Positions 32,947-42,977 are shown, numbered from the stretch's first letter. The stretch is 64,000 bases of DNA from Streptomyces violascens (GCF_014649955.1 NZ_BMUA01000006.1:62001-126000), one strand, 5' to 3'. Made by a program: numbers and translations. The notes: generated by a model from the letters alone, not told the origin.

Positions 32947-33998
32947 GCGGGCTCCTCGGTCGGCGTTGCGGGCCCGGTGGTGCCCCAGGATTCGAGGCCG
33001 AGCAGCTTGGCACCGAGGTCGGTGAGTTCGGCGGTGGGGTACCGGAGGGACTCGTGCCGGCGCGCGTCGCCGACCAGCGTCTTGTTCCAGTCCGGGGTGC
33101 TGAGGCTGCGCCAGGATTCGACGCGGGACTTGCGCACCTCGTGGTCCGACTCCAGGGCGGGCATCATCGAGAGGTACTGGACCGCGCGGACACCGTTGTC
33201 GGAGGTGTTGCGGGCCACGCCGTGCGCGAGAAGCCCGTTCCAGATCAGCAGGTCACCGGCCTTGAGTTCGGGCCGGACGACGGGGAATTCGGCACGGTCG
33301 GTGTTCGGCCTGATGGGGTCGCGATCGGCGGGCTGTGCGACCTTCCACTCCTCGAAGCGGCGGAACAGCTCGGGCGAGCATTGGAAGCCGCCGTGGTCTT
33401 CCTGGGTGTCGTTGAGCGCGATGATCCCCTGGACGCGCTGCGGCAGCACGCCGAGCGTGGTGTCCACGTCCCAGTGCAGCTCGATGTCGAAGCCCTTGTC
33501 GGTGGGTTCGATGTGCGCGCGGTCGCGGTCCTTGACGTTGGGCGGGTTCAGGTTGAGCCGGTCGAGGGTGACCCAGAGCTCCTCGCAGTCCCACACGTCG
33601 GCGAACGCGTCGTACACCCGCTGCGTCTGGCGGCTGTCCCAGAGCAGCTGGTGGTGGTACGCCTCGACGAACCCGTAGACGTGCAGGTGCTGTTCGAGCT
33701 CGGAGGCGAACGCGCGGTCCTCGGAGTACCAGGTCTCGGGCCGCTCGGGATCCAGGCCCTGGAAGTCCCAGGCGAAGTCGAGGAGGCGCTTGGCCGCGGC
33801 GGCCGGGATCGCCTCCTTCACTATGACGTAGCCGTACGTCTGCCAGAACGCGAAGTCGTCCTCGGACAGGACGCGCAGCGGGCGCGACTTCTCGATGTCC
33901 CGCAGCGGGGTGCGGGCAAGGTACGTCTCGCCGCCGTCGGAGCTGAAATAGGGGACGTCGGAGGCGGCTCGATAGAGATATCGGTCGGGTGCCGGCAT
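32928..33998 (-). CDS. Phytanoyl-CoA dioxygenase (PhyH) family oxygenase, first gene of the operon
   Basis: This 356-residue Fe(II)/2-oxoglutarate oxygenase has the facial triad in IELHWDVDTT (HxD) and LLIWNGLLAHGVARNTSDNGVRAVQYLSM (distal His, with Arg for 2-oxoglutarate). QEDHGGFQCSPELFRRFEEW is a typical PhyH segment. Such enzymes hydroxylate or halogenate small molecules including free amino acids; a halogenase would lack the Asp, so hydroxylation is likelier. ATG 33998 has GGAG upstream. No promoter consensus is evident, but the 950-bp space before it holds a MITE-like element and a dre site. Confidence 0.88.
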   Translation of the reverse strand: MPAPDRYLYRAASDVPYFSSDGGETYLARTPLRDIEKSRPLRVLSEDDFAFWQTYGYVIVKEAIPAAAAKRLLDFAWDFQGLDPERPETWYSEDRAFASELEQHLHVYGFVEAYHHQLLWDSRQTQRVYDAFADVWDCEELWVTLDRLNLNPPNVKDRDRAHIEPTDKGFDIELHWDVDTTLGVLPQRVQGIIALNDTQEDHGGFQCSPELFRRFEEWKVAQPADRDPIRPNTDRAEFPVVRPELKAGDLLIWNGLLAHGVARNTSDNGVRAVQYLSMMPALESDHEVRKSRVESWRSLSTPDWNKTLVGDARRHESLRYPTAELTDLGAKLLGLESWGTTGPATPTEEPACDASA

Positions 33999-34137
33999 GC
34001 GATCACTCCAGGGTGCGGATGGGTAAGTGGCTGAGGGGATCCCGCGGGCACAGGGACATGGCCCGGGCGCGGGCGTCCTGTTGGGCGGCGATCGGCAGGG
34101 TGCGGCGGCCGGAGCGGTGCGCGCGGCCGGAGCGGTG

Positions 34138-34301
34138 GGAGCCTGTGTCTCAGCCCCGTCCGGATCAGACCGCGGCGTCTGGTGCGTGCGATCGCAAGGC
34201 GGCTGGAAGTCCTAGTAGCGGAGCTACTCGGGCTTTCGGCCAACGCAGCGAGCGTGCGTGCCAGGCGTCGCGGGCCCGGGCGGGGCTGAGACACAGGCTC
34301 C
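34138..34301. mobile_element. MITE-like 164-bp imperfect hairpin element
   Basis: The ends are 25-bp inverted repeats with one mismatch (left starts GGAGCCTGTGTCTCAGCCCC). The interior remains self-complementary with G-T-tolerant pairing (GGCGTCTGGTGCGTGCGAT against GCGTGCGTGCCAGGCGTC). The apex is AGTAGC-GGA-GCTACT at 34214-34228, exactly at the centre. There is no coding capacity and no clear target duplication. The flank just before it has GCGGCCGGAGCGGTG twice (34105 and 34123). Confidence 0.75.
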
Positions 34302-34895
34302 GAGTTCACGGTCGGCGGCGCGGTGCTGCGGCTGATGGGTTCGGCATACGGTCGTGCTCGCCTCCGGCATGCACCTTGCGGCCGTCCGGGGCCGGGGATG
34401 TGCGGTGTGCCGGGCGATGCGGGGCCCTCGGCATGGTCCTTGCGCCGACCGGTTCACAGTCGGGCATTGCGAGGGCAAACAGGCGCGTGGCAACCGGACT
34501 TGGCAAGCTCGGCGCGTCGTCGCGTCGGCCGGTCACCCGGTGGAGAGTGTGCGTCTCCACGAAGACAGGGCCGGGGTTGCCACCTCCTTGCGCTCGGTGC
34601 CGCTCATGGGACGGGGGCACCTACACCGATCTTGCGTACCTCCAAGGTGGACTAGACCAACTTCCGGTGTCAACCCCCAAGTTGGGGCGGTGGCGGCACC
34701 CAAAACGGACGGGTTCACGCACCGGACACACGGAGGATACGTACTGTCAAGTAGACGCCCCCACGGCCGAGTTGACGGCCTCTCGGCCGCCGGACCGGAA
34801 CGTTCCGCTCCGGCGGCCCGCACAAGTCGGCCCTCGCGGACACCGAAAGTCGGCCCCATCGTACATGCGGCGTCAGACGTGCCCGCACATGCAAA
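34302..34895. other. Gene-poor spacer between the accessory operon and the hexosaminidase gene
   Basis: No frame here has convincing Streptomyces coding character, ribosome site and conserved protein content at once. Apart from a dre site at 34648-34659 I see nothing definite; it may contain remnants left by insertion of the neighbouring operon. Confidence 0.5.
34648..34659. promoter_or_regulatory. DasR-type dre site TGGACTAGACCA
   Basis: An 11 of 12 match to the dre palindrome, identical to the site at 25732. It is 300 bp beyond the 3' end of the hexosaminidase gene and about 650 bp before the PhyH operon on the minus strand. Confidence 0.6.
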
Positions 34896-34933
34896 CGTGG
34901 CGGGTGACGGTCTGCCGACCGTCACCCGCCACG
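34896..34933 (-). terminator. Terminator of the hexosaminidase gene
   Basis: A 16-bp perfect stem (CGTGGCGGGTGACGGT and complement) with a 6-base loop begins 17 bp after the stop codon. Confidence 0.85.
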
Positions 34934-34949
34934 CGGTTCGTGGGCTGTA

Positions 34950-36467
34950 TCAGACTCCCGCGATGGCCTCCGCGGCCGCGCGCCCGCACACCCGGGCCGC
35001 GCCGTGCGTCGCGACGTGCAGCGCGCCGCGCGGCGTCGCCCCCGGGACGCCCATCTCGACCACGACCGTGTCCGGGCGGGCAGCCAGGAGCGCGTCCAGA
35101 GCCGCTGCCATCCAGGGGTGGCGGTGTTCGTCGCGTACGACGGCGACGACGCGGCGCTCCCCCGCGGCGCCCAGCACATCGGCGGCGGAGCTGTCCGTGC
35201 CGTAGGTGCCGCTCTCGGTGCCGGGCAGCAGGGCGGCGAGCTCGCCGGCGATGCTCCAGGGGGTCTCGCTGCTCACCGCGATGTTCATGACGGGCGTGAA
35301 CGTGGCCACGTACGGGGCCTGCTCCAGCGGGCGCCAGGAAGGCGAGGCGGTGATCCGGGCGGCCCGGCGCGCGGCCACCAGGCCGATCTCGCTGCCGGTG
35401 CCGGGCGCGGTCCCCTCCTGCACCGCCGCGCCCGGCGCCGCCACATCCCCCCTGGCCTGCCTGGTCCACGCCGCCAGCGCACGTACCCGTGCGGCGGCAT
35501 CGGCCAGGCGTTCCTCGGCGAGGTCGCCGTCCCGTACCGCCCTGACCAGCGCGTCGCGCAGCCGCAGTACGGTGCCCTCGTCGGCCAGGCCGCCGCCGAC
35601 GCACAGGGCGTCGGCGCCCGCCGCGATCGCGAGGACGGAGCCTCGCTCGATGCCGACCGTCCCGGCGATGGCCTGCATCTCCACCGCGTCCGAGACGATC
35701 AGCCCGTCGTAGCCGAGCTCCTCGCGCAGCAGTCCGGTGAGGATGCGCGGGCTGAGCGTGGCGGGACGTGCGGGGTCGAGCGCGGGAAGAAGGATATGCG
35801 CACTCATGACCGACTTGGAACCCGCCGCGATCGCGGCGCGGAAAGGCACCAGCTCACGGGCGTGCAGCGTGTCGAGGTCCACATCGATGCGGGGCATCGC
35901 GTGGTGCGAGTCGACATTGGTGTCGCCGTGCCCGGGGAAGTGCTTGGTGCAGGCGGCGACCCCGGCGGCCTGGAGGCCCTCGATGTAGGCGGCGGTGTGC
36001 CGGGCCACCAGGCCGGTCTCGGCTCCGAAGGCCCGTACGCCGATGATCGGGTTGTCCGGGTTGGAGTTCACGTCGGCGGACGGCGCCCAGTTCAGGTTGA
36101 CCCCGCACTCGGCGAGCCGGCGGCCCAGCTCGCGGGCGACCTCGCGGGTCAGGTCCACGTCGTCGACCGCGCCGAGCGCGAGGTTGCCGGGGAAGGACGA
36201 GCCGGTGCGCACCTCGATGCGGGTGACGTCGCCGCCCTCCTCGTCGATGGCCACCAGGAGGTCGTCCCGCTCGGCCCTCAACCGGGCCGTCAGCGCGGCC
36301 ACTTGGGGCGCGGAGACGATGTTGCGGCCGAACAGGCCGACGGAGGCGAGGCCTTCACCGATCCGGCGAAGGAGCCAGTCCGGCGCGCTGGTGCCGGTGA
36401 ACCCCGGCTGGAGGACGGCGAGGGCGTCGCGGGTCAGCGTGTCTGAACCCGTGGTCATAGTCGTCAT
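34950..36467 (-). CDS. GH3 beta-N-acetylglucosaminidase, DasD-like
   Basis: This 505-residue glycoside hydrolase family 3 enzyme shows NagZ-type signatures: LLVAIDEEGGDVTRI, LNWAPSADVNSNPDNPIIGVRAFG, the His-Asp catalytic loop KHFPGHGDTNVDSHHAMP, and the nucleophile Asp in YDGLIVSDAVEMQAI. No signal peptide is visible, so it is probably cytoplasmic and splits imported chitobiose to GlcNAc. It lies 9 bp downstream of dasC and is likely co-transcribed with the dasABC importer. The S. coelicolor equivalent is, from memory, dasD. Confidence 0.9.
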   Translation of the reverse strand: MTTMTTGSDTLTRDALAVLQPGFTGTSAPDWLLRRIGEGLASVGLFGRNIVSAPQVAALTARLRAERDDLLVAIDEEGGDVTRIEVRTGSSFPGNLALGAVDDVDLTREVARELGRRLAECGVNLNWAPSADVNSNPDNPIIGVRAFGAETGLVARHTAAYIEGLQAAGVAACTKHFPGHGDTNVDSHHAMPRIDVDLDTLHARELVPFRAAIAAGSKSVMSAHILLPALDPARPATLSPRILTGLLREELGYDGLIVSDAVEMQAIAGTVGIERGSVLAIAAGADALCVGGGLADEGTVLRLRDALVRAVRDGDLAEERLADAAARVRALAAWTRQARGDVAAPGAAVQEGTAPGTGSEIGLVAARRAARITASPSWRPLEQAPYVATFTPVMNIAVSSETPWSIAGELAALLPGTESGTYGTDSSAADVLGAAGERRVVAVVRDEHRHPWMAAALDALLAARPDTVVVEMGVPGATPRGALHVATHGAARVCGRAAAEAIAGV

Positions 36468-36476
36468 GGGGCGGAG

Positions 36477-37337
36477 TTATCCCTTCACTGCGCCGGCCGT
36501 CAGACCCGCGGCCATCTTGCGCTGGACGAGGAGGAAGAGAATCACGATGGGGACGGCCATCATGGTGGATCCGGCCATCATCGGGGCGTACTCGGTGCCG
36601 TGCTGGGTGGTGAAGTTGGACAGCCACACCGTGGCCGTCTGGTGGTTCTGGCTCATCAGCATGAGGGCGTAGAGGTACTCGTTCCACGCCTGGATGAAAC
36701 CGTAGACCGAGGTCGCCACCATGCCGGGCGCGAGCAGCGGGAAGACCACGCGGATGAAGGCGCCGGTGCGGCTGCAGCCGTCGACCATGGCCGCCTCCTC
36801 CAGCTCCTTGGGGACGTTGACGATGAATCCGCGCAGCGTCCACACCGTGAAGGGGAGGATGAAGGTCAGGTACGTGATGATCAGGCCCGAGAGCTTGTCG
36901 TACTGGCCGAGGTCGTTGAGCAGCAGGAAGACCGGAATGATCATGGCGACCAGCGGCACCATCTGGACCGCGAGGATGCCGACGATGACGATCTTGCGGC
37001 CGCGGAAGGCGAACCGGGAGATGGCGAGCGCGGCGAGCAGGCCGACGGCGATGCCGATGAGGACCACGACGAGCGAGACGGTCAGGGAGCGGCCGATCGA
37101 ACCCCAGAAGTCGCCGATCTGGAGCGCCCGCTTGAAGTTGTCGAGCGTGAAGTTCGTCGGGAACAGATGCGGATCGGGGTCGATCGCATCCTTGGCCGGC
37201 TTGAACGCGGTGTTCAGCATCCAGTAGACCGGGAAGCCCGCGGTGACGAAGACCAGCAGGCCGAGCAGGTTCCAGCCGAGCTTGTTCTTCTTGCGGGCGG
37301 GCCTGGCGGCGGGCGCCGCGGCGGTCGAGGCAGCCAT
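36477..37337 (-). CDS. dasC: Chitobiose ABC transporter permease DasC
   Basis: This 286-residue MalG-type permease has six transmembrane segments, starting GWNLLGLLVFVTAGFPVYWML. Its EAA loop VPKELEEAAMVDGCSRTGAFIRVVFPLLAPG contacts the MsiK-like ATPase encoded elsewhere. ATG 37337 lies 2 bp after the dasB stop. With DasA and DasB it imports N,N'-diacetylchitobiose. No ATPase gene is present, as is usual for Streptomyces sugar importers that share MsiK. Confidence 0.93.
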   Translation of the reverse strand: MAASTAAAPAARPARKKNKLGWNLLGLLVFVTAGFPVYWMLNTAFKPAKDAIDPDPHLFPTNFTLDNFKRALQIGDFWGSIGRSLTVSLVVVLIGIAVGLLAALAISRFAFRGRKIVIVGILAVQMVPLVAMIIPVFLLLNDLGQYDKLSGLIITYLTFILPFTVWTLRGFIVNVPKELEEAAMVDGCSRTGAFIRVVFPLLAPGMVATSVYGFIQAWNEYLYALMLMSQNHQTATVWLSNFTTQHGTEYAPMMAGSTMMAVPIVILFLLVQRKMAAGLTAGAVKG

Positions 37338-37339
37338 CG

Positions 37340-38338
37340 TTACTCCACCTCTCCGATCTTCAGCATCTGGCGCATGTACACGGCGATCACGCCGAGCAGC
37401 AGGATCACGGTGAGCAGGGCGATCGCGGAGCCCTGGGAGTAGTCGTTGACCACGAAGGCCTTCTCGTACGAGTACGTGGTGAGCAGCTGGAACTCGGCCT
37501 CGGGGTGGCCGCCGCGCATCACGAAGACCTGCGGGAAGACACCCATGTCCCAGATGACCGACAGCGTCGCGAGCATCACGACGACGGGCTTGAGGATCGG
37601 CATGGTGACGTGCCGGAACACGCCCCAGGAGCCGGCGCCGTCGAGCCGGGCGGCCTCTTCGAGTTCCTTGGGGACCTGGGTGAGGCCGGCGCTGAGGGTG
37701 ATGACGACGAACGGGACCGCGCCCCAGACCACGAGCAGCATGATGACGGCGAGGCCCTGGGTGCCGTCGGTGAACCAGTTGTGGCCGTGCATCTCGACGC
37801 CGGGAAGCTGGCTGAGCAGCCAGTTGAGGACGCCGAAGTCGGAGTCGAACATCCACTTGAAGACGGTGATCGCGACGACGATGGGCATGCCCCAACTCGC
37901 CACCAGGGCGATGTTGATGAGCGTCTTGACCCAGCCCGAGACCCGCTGGAGCAGCAGGGCGATCAGCATGCCGATGACCATGGTCAGGACGACCGCGGTG
38001 GCGGCGAACAGGACGGTGCGTACGACGACTTGCCAGAACTCGGCGTCGCCGAGGACGGTGGTGAAGTTGTCGAAGCCGACCGACTCGGCGGCCTTGAAGC
38101 CCCACAGCTGCGGCTGCCCGAACTTCTGGAAGGACAGGGTGACGAGCCGTACCAGCGGATAGCCGAGGACGAGCGCGAGGACGAGCAGACAGGGCGCGAG
38201 CAGTGCCCAGGGCACCGCCGCTCCCCCGCCCGTGCCGCGCTTCTTCCCCGGCTCGCCGGGTCGCCCGGATCCAGCACCCGGTAGTGGGTCGCGCCGCGCC
38301 GGCGGCACCTTGGCGGTGGTTGTCTCTGCGGCACTCAT
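37340..38338 (-). CDS. dasB: Chitobiose ABC transporter permease DasB
   Basis: This 332-residue MalF-type permease has an N-terminal hydrophilic tail of about 45 residues, then WALLAPCLLVLALVLGYPLVRLV as first helix. The EAA loop VPKELEEAARLDGAGSWGVFRHVTMP is present. ATG 38338 has AGGAG upstream. It is 76 bp downstream of dasA and 2 bp upstream of dasC, in the DasR-controlled operon. It forms the heterodimeric channel with DasC. Confidence 0.93.
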   Translation of the reverse strand: MSAAETTTAKVPPARRDPLPGAGSGRPGEPGKKRGTGGGAAVPWALLAPCLLVLALVLGYPLVRLVTLSFQKFGQPQLWGFKAAESVGFDNFTTVLGDAEFWQVVVRTVLFAATAVVLTMVIGMLIALLLQRVSGWVKTLINIALVASWGMPIVVAITVFKWMFDSDFGVLNWLLSQLPGVEMHGHNWFTDGTQGLAVIMLLVVWGAVPFVVITLSAGLTQVPKELEEAARLDGAGSWGVFRHVTMPILKPVVVMLATLSVIWDMGVFPQVFVMRGGHPEAEFQLLTTYSYEKAFVVNDYSQGSAIALLTVILLLGVIAVYMRQMLKIGEVE

Positions 38339-38414
38339 CGCGCGCTCCTGGTGATCCCTCTCTGGAACTGGCCGGGCAGGGCCCCGTCGTGGTGACGGGG
38401 CCCTGCCCAAAAGG

Positions 38415-39695
38415 TCACTTGGTGTTGATGACCTTGTCGATCGCGGCGTCCGCGTCCTTCGCGGCGGCCTCGACCGTCTGCTTGCCGGTGCCGATGTTCT
38501 GCAGCATGGTCTGCAGGACCTGGGCCTTCTCGACCTGGCCCCAGCCCGGCGCCATCGGGACGAACCAGCTGGACTCGGCCGCGGTGGCCGGGACGGCCGT
38601 CTTCGGGTCCGACTTCAGCGGTGCGAGGTCCGTCTTGTTGTTGGGCAGGTTGCCCTTGGCGATCAGGCCCTTCTGGCCCTGGGCACCGGTGAGGGCGTTG
38701 ATCCACTCGGCGGCGAGGCCCTGGGCCTTGGACTTGACCGGGATCGCGAGGTCGGAGCCGCCGAGGAAGACCGGCATGGCCTTGCCGGACAGGGCCGGCA
38801 TGACGAAGCTCTCGATCTTGTCGGCGAGCTTGCCGACCTTGTCGTTCTCCGGCAGGGCGGCGTTGGCGCCCTCCCAGGCGGCACTGAAGATCAGGCCGGA
38901 CTTGCCCTGGCCGTAGACGATGGGACGGTCGGACTCGTCCTTCGTCTTGTCGCCCTTCATGTACTTGTCGACGACGTTCTTGAACTCGGTGAGGCCCTTG
39001 ACGGACTCCGGCGAGGACAGGTTGGCCTTGAACTTGCCGCCGTCCTCCTTGGCGATGGAGCCGCCGGCGTCGTACACGTAGGACATCGCCGCGTACCAGT
39101 CGCGGGTGGGCTGGTACCAGGCGCTGAACTTGTCGCCCTGCTTCGCCTGGATCTTGTCCAGGTCGGCGGTCAGCTCGGTGTACGTCTTCGGGGTCGCGGT
39201 GACGCCCGCGTCGGCGGCTATGTCCTTGCGCCAGGTCGCCGTGCGGCCACCGGCGTAGTAGGGGACGCCGTAGGTCTTGCCGTCGTACGAGACCGAGGCC
39301 TTGAGACCGTCCAGCCAGGCGGCGGAGTTGTCGAACTTCGACGGGTCGACCTCGGCGAACGCGCCCTTGATCGAGTAGGCCAGCATCTCGGTGTTGCCCA
39401 TCTCGACCACGTCCGGCGCCTTGTCGGTGGCGAGGACGGCGTCGAGCTTGGCGTTCTTGTCCGGCCAGCCGTAGTACTCGTGGTTGATCTTCAGGCCGGG
39501 GTGCTTGGCGACGATCGCGTCGTCGGCCGCCTTGACGAGCTCGGGCCAGTTCTTCTGCGCGTCGACCGTCAGCCAGACGGTGAGCTCCTTGGCGTCGCCC
39601 CCCGCGGGGCCGTCCTTCTTGTCACTGCCGCCGCACGCCGCGGCGCCGATCATGATGCCCGCGACGCCGATGGCCGCGATGAGCTTGCGCTTCAC
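38415..39695 (-). CDS. dasA: Chitobiose-binding lipoprotein DasA
   Basis: This 426-residue MalE-like sugar-binding lipoprotein starts at GTG 39695 with a GAGGAGA site. The signal sequence VKRKLIAAIGVAGIMIGAAAC ends in a lipobox with lipidated Cys21. The mature protein has ELTVWLTVDAQKNWPELVKA, NHEYYGWPDKNAKLDAVLA and a late WEGANAALPE. It captures chitobiose outside the cell for DasBC. Three dre sites in the 428-bp space to dasR put it under DasR repression. DasA also influences development in S. coelicolor. Confidence 0.95.
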   Translation of the reverse strand: MKRKLIAAIGVAGIMIGAAACGGSDKKDGPAGGDAKELTVWLTVDAQKNWPELVKAADDAIVAKHPGLKINHEYYGWPDKNAKLDAVLATDKAPDVVEMGNTEMLAYSIKGAFAEVDPSKFDNSAAWLDGLKASVSYDGKTYGVPYYAGGRTATWRKDIAADAGVTATPKTYTELTADLDKIQAKQGDKFSAWYQPTRDWYAAMSYVYDAGGSIAKEDGGKFKANLSSPESVKGLTEFKNVVDKYMKGDKTKDESDRPIVYGQGKSGLIFSAAWEGANAALPENDKVGKLADKIESFVMPALSGKAMPVFLGGSDLAIPVKSKAQGLAAEWINALTGAQGQKGLIAKGNLPNNKTDLAPLKSDPKTAVPATAAESSWFVPMAPGWGQVEKAQVLQTMLQNIGTGKQTVEAAAKDADAAIDKVINTK

Positions 39696-39786
39696 GCCAC
39701 TCTCCTCAGGGATGACTGAAACCCCCCGCCCACCGCGATGCCACATACGACGAGTACTGCCCGTGGGGCTGGGTTCTGGTCTTTAA

Positions 39787-39822
39787 TGGTTTAGACCAGT
39801 ACCGGGAGCTTGGCCTAGACCT
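39787..39822. promoter_or_regulatory. Two DasR dre sites in the dasA promoter
   Basis: TGGTTTAGACCA (39787-39798) and a weaker TGGCCTAGACCT (39811-39822) lie 92-127 bp before the dasA start, 24 bp centre to centre. The arrangement suits cooperative repression. Confidence 0.85.
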
Positions 39823-39967
39823 TTAGGGGTGTCAAGGGTCGATAAGAACGCTGAGACCGTCCGTTATCGGACCGACACCTCACCGCCCGGAACACCCCGC
39901 AACTCCGCCCACATGGGCCCGATCCGGCCCGCGCCGGGCCGCCCGCGGCGGCTCCACTGGGCTTTAA

Positions 39968-40921
<954 letters not shown>

Positions 40922-41053
40922 GCATCTCTTCCCGGTCGTTGAGCCGTCCGGAATCCGGACGGGGGTTCCCTTGACCGAAACTCTCCCCTAGATTTCCTGC
41001 GCATTACCAAGTGATCCAACGCACAGGTGATCGTGAGGGGACGGAGCCGCCCA

Positions 41054-41341
41054 ATGCCGGAATCGACAGAAGTGAAGAGACCGGTGATCACGCCGTTGCG
41101 CGTGATCATCGCACTCTGCCTGATCGCGCCCTTCGTGGCGATGCTGTGGGTGAGCTCGTACGCCAAGACCGACCCGGCGCTCGGCGGCATCCCGTTCTTC
41201 TACTGGTACCAGATGCTCTGGGTGCTGATCTCGACCGCGCTCACGATGATCGCGTACAAGCTGTGGCAGCACGACCAGCGCTCCCGCACCGCCTCCGGCT
41301 CGCACACCTCCGACGACAACAAGGGGGGTGCGTCCAAGTGA
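41054..41341 (+). CDS. DUF3311 small membrane protein, symporter partner
   Basis: This 95-residue protein has two transmembrane helices (LRVIIALCLIAPFVAMLWVSSYA and PFFYWYQMLWVLISTALTMIAYKL), the DUF3311 arrangement. Its TGA overlaps the GTG of the sodium-solute symporter gene, and this pairing is widely conserved. It is thought to be an accessory subunit. Confidence 0.88.
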   Translation: MPESTEVKRPVITPLRVIIALCLIAPFVAMLWVSSYAKTDPALGGIPFFYWYQMLWVLISTALTMIAYKLWQHDQRSRTASGSHTSDDNKGGASK

Positions 41342-42957
41342 AGGACGGCGTGAACGGCGTCGCGCTCGGCGTCTTCATCTTCTTCTTCCTGGCCGTCACA
41401 GTCATCGGCTTCATGGCCGCGCGCTGGCGCAAGGCCGAGAACGAGGCGAGCCTGGACGAATGGGGCCTGGGCGGGCGGTCGTTCGGCACCTGGGTCACCT
41501 GGTTCCTGCTCGGCGGCGACCTGTACACGGCGTACACCTTCGTGGCGGTCCCGGCGGCGATCTACGCGGCGGGTGCGGCGGGCTTCTTCGCCGTGCCGTA
41601 CACGATCCTCGTGTACCCGCTGATCTTCACCTTCCTGCCCCGCCTGTGGTCGGTCTCGCACAAGCACGGCTACGTCACCACCTCGGACTTCGTGCGGGGC
41701 CGGTTCGGCTCCAAGGGCCTGTCCCTCGCGGTCGCGGTCACCGGCATCCTCGCGACGATGCCGTACATCGCGCTCCAACTGGTCGGCATCCAGGCCGTCC
41801 TCGACGTCATGGGCGTGGGCGGCGAGTCCGGCAACTGGTTCGTCAAGGACCTGCCGCTGCTCATCGCGTTCGCGGTGCTCGCGGCGTACACGTACTCCTC
41901 CGGCCTTCGCGCGCCCGCGCTGATCGCCTTCGTGAAGGACGGCCTGATCTACCTCGTCATCGCGGTGGCGATCATCTACATCCCGATCAAACTGGGCGGC
42001 TTCGACGCCATCTTCAGCGCGGCGCAGCACAAGTTCGCGGGCCCGCCCGGCGGCAAGCCGACCGGGGCGATCGCGCCCGGCGAGTCGAGCCAGTGGACGT
42101 ACGCGACGCTCGCGCTCGGCTCGGCGCTCGCGCTGTTCATGTACCCGCACTCGATCACCGCGACGCTGTCCTCGCGCAGCCGCAACGTGATCCGCCGCAA
42201 CACCACGATCCTGCCGCTCTACTCGCTGATGCTGGGCCTGCTCGCGCTGCTCGGCTTCATGGCGATCGCGGCCGGGGTCAAGGTCAAGAACGGCCAGCTG
42301 GCGATCCCCCAGCTCTTCGAGGACATGTTCCCCGACTGGTTCGCGGGCGTCGCCTTCGCGGCGATCGGCATCGGCGCGCTGGTCCCGGCGGCGATCATGT
42401 CGATCGCGGCCGCGAACCTTTTCACCCGCAACATCTACAAGGACTTCCTCAAGCCGGACGCGACGCCCGCGCAGGAGGCCAAGGTCTCCAAGCTGGTCTC
42501 GCTCGTCGTGAAGGTCGGCGCGCTGGTCTTCGTCCTGACCATGGACAAGACGGTCGCCATCAACTTCCAGCTCCTGGGCGGCATCTGGATCCTGCAGACC
42601 TTCCCGGCCCTGGTCGGCGGCCTGTTCACCCGCTGGTTCCACCGCTGGGCGCTGCTCGCGGGCTGGGCGGTCGGCATGCTGTACGGCACGCTCGCCGCGT
42701 ACGGGGTGGCCTCGCCCACCCAGAAGCACTTCGGCGGCTCCTCGAAGGAGATCCCGGGCATCGGCGAGATCGGCTACATCGGCCTCACCGCCTTCGTCCT
42801 GAACGTGGTGGTGACGGTGGTCCTCACCGTCGTCCTGCGCGCCCTGAAGGCCCCCGACGGCATCGACGAGACCTCGCCCGAGGACTACACGGCGGACGCG
42901 GGCGACCCGGGCGTCGCCACGGAACTCCCGCCGGCGACGGCGGGCTCGGCGCACTGA
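41338..42957 (+). CDS. Sodium:solute symporter family transporter
   Basis: This 539-residue SSS-family transporter starts at GTG 41338 and has about 13 helices: GVFIFFFLAVTVIGFMAARW, DEWGLGGRSFGTWVTWFLLGGDLYTAYTF (the broken first core helix), and LFMYPHSITATLSSRSRNVIRRNTTILPLY. Relatives import monocarboxylates or other organic acids with Na+. Downstream there is a strong terminator. No DasR site is associated, although it follows dasR. Confidence 0.9.
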   Translation: MKDGVNGVALGVFIFFFLAVTVIGFMAARWRKAENEASLDEWGLGGRSFGTWVTWFLLGGDLYTAYTFVAVPAAIYAAGAAGFFAVPYTILVYPLIFTFLPRLWSVSHKHGYVTTSDFVRGRFGSKGLSLAVAVTGILATMPYIALQLVGIQAVLDVMGVGGESGNWFVKDLPLLIAFAVLAAYTYSSGLRAPALIAFVKDGLIYLVIAVAIIYIPIKLGGFDAIFSAAQHKFAGPPGGKPTGAIAPGESSQWTYATLALGSALALFMYPHSITATLSSRSRNVIRRNTTILPLYSLMLGLLALLGFMAIAAGVKVKNGQLAIPQLFEDMFPDWFAGVAFAAIGIGALVPAAIMSIAAANLFTRNIYKDFLKPDATPAQEAKVSKLVSLVVKVGALVFVLTMDKTVAINFQLLGGIWILQTFPALVGGLFTRWFHRWALLAGWAVGMLYGTLAAYGVASPTQKHFGGSSKEIPGIGEIGYIGLTAFVLNVVVTVVLTVVLRALKAPDGIDETSPEDYTADAGDPGVATELPPATAGSAH

Positions 42958-42977
42958 GTTCGGCTCTCGGCACGGGA

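Noticed and set aside
34302..34895. Several short frames in the spacer before the GH3 gene
   Set aside because: None combines Streptomyces codon bias, a ribosome site and a recognisable protein.
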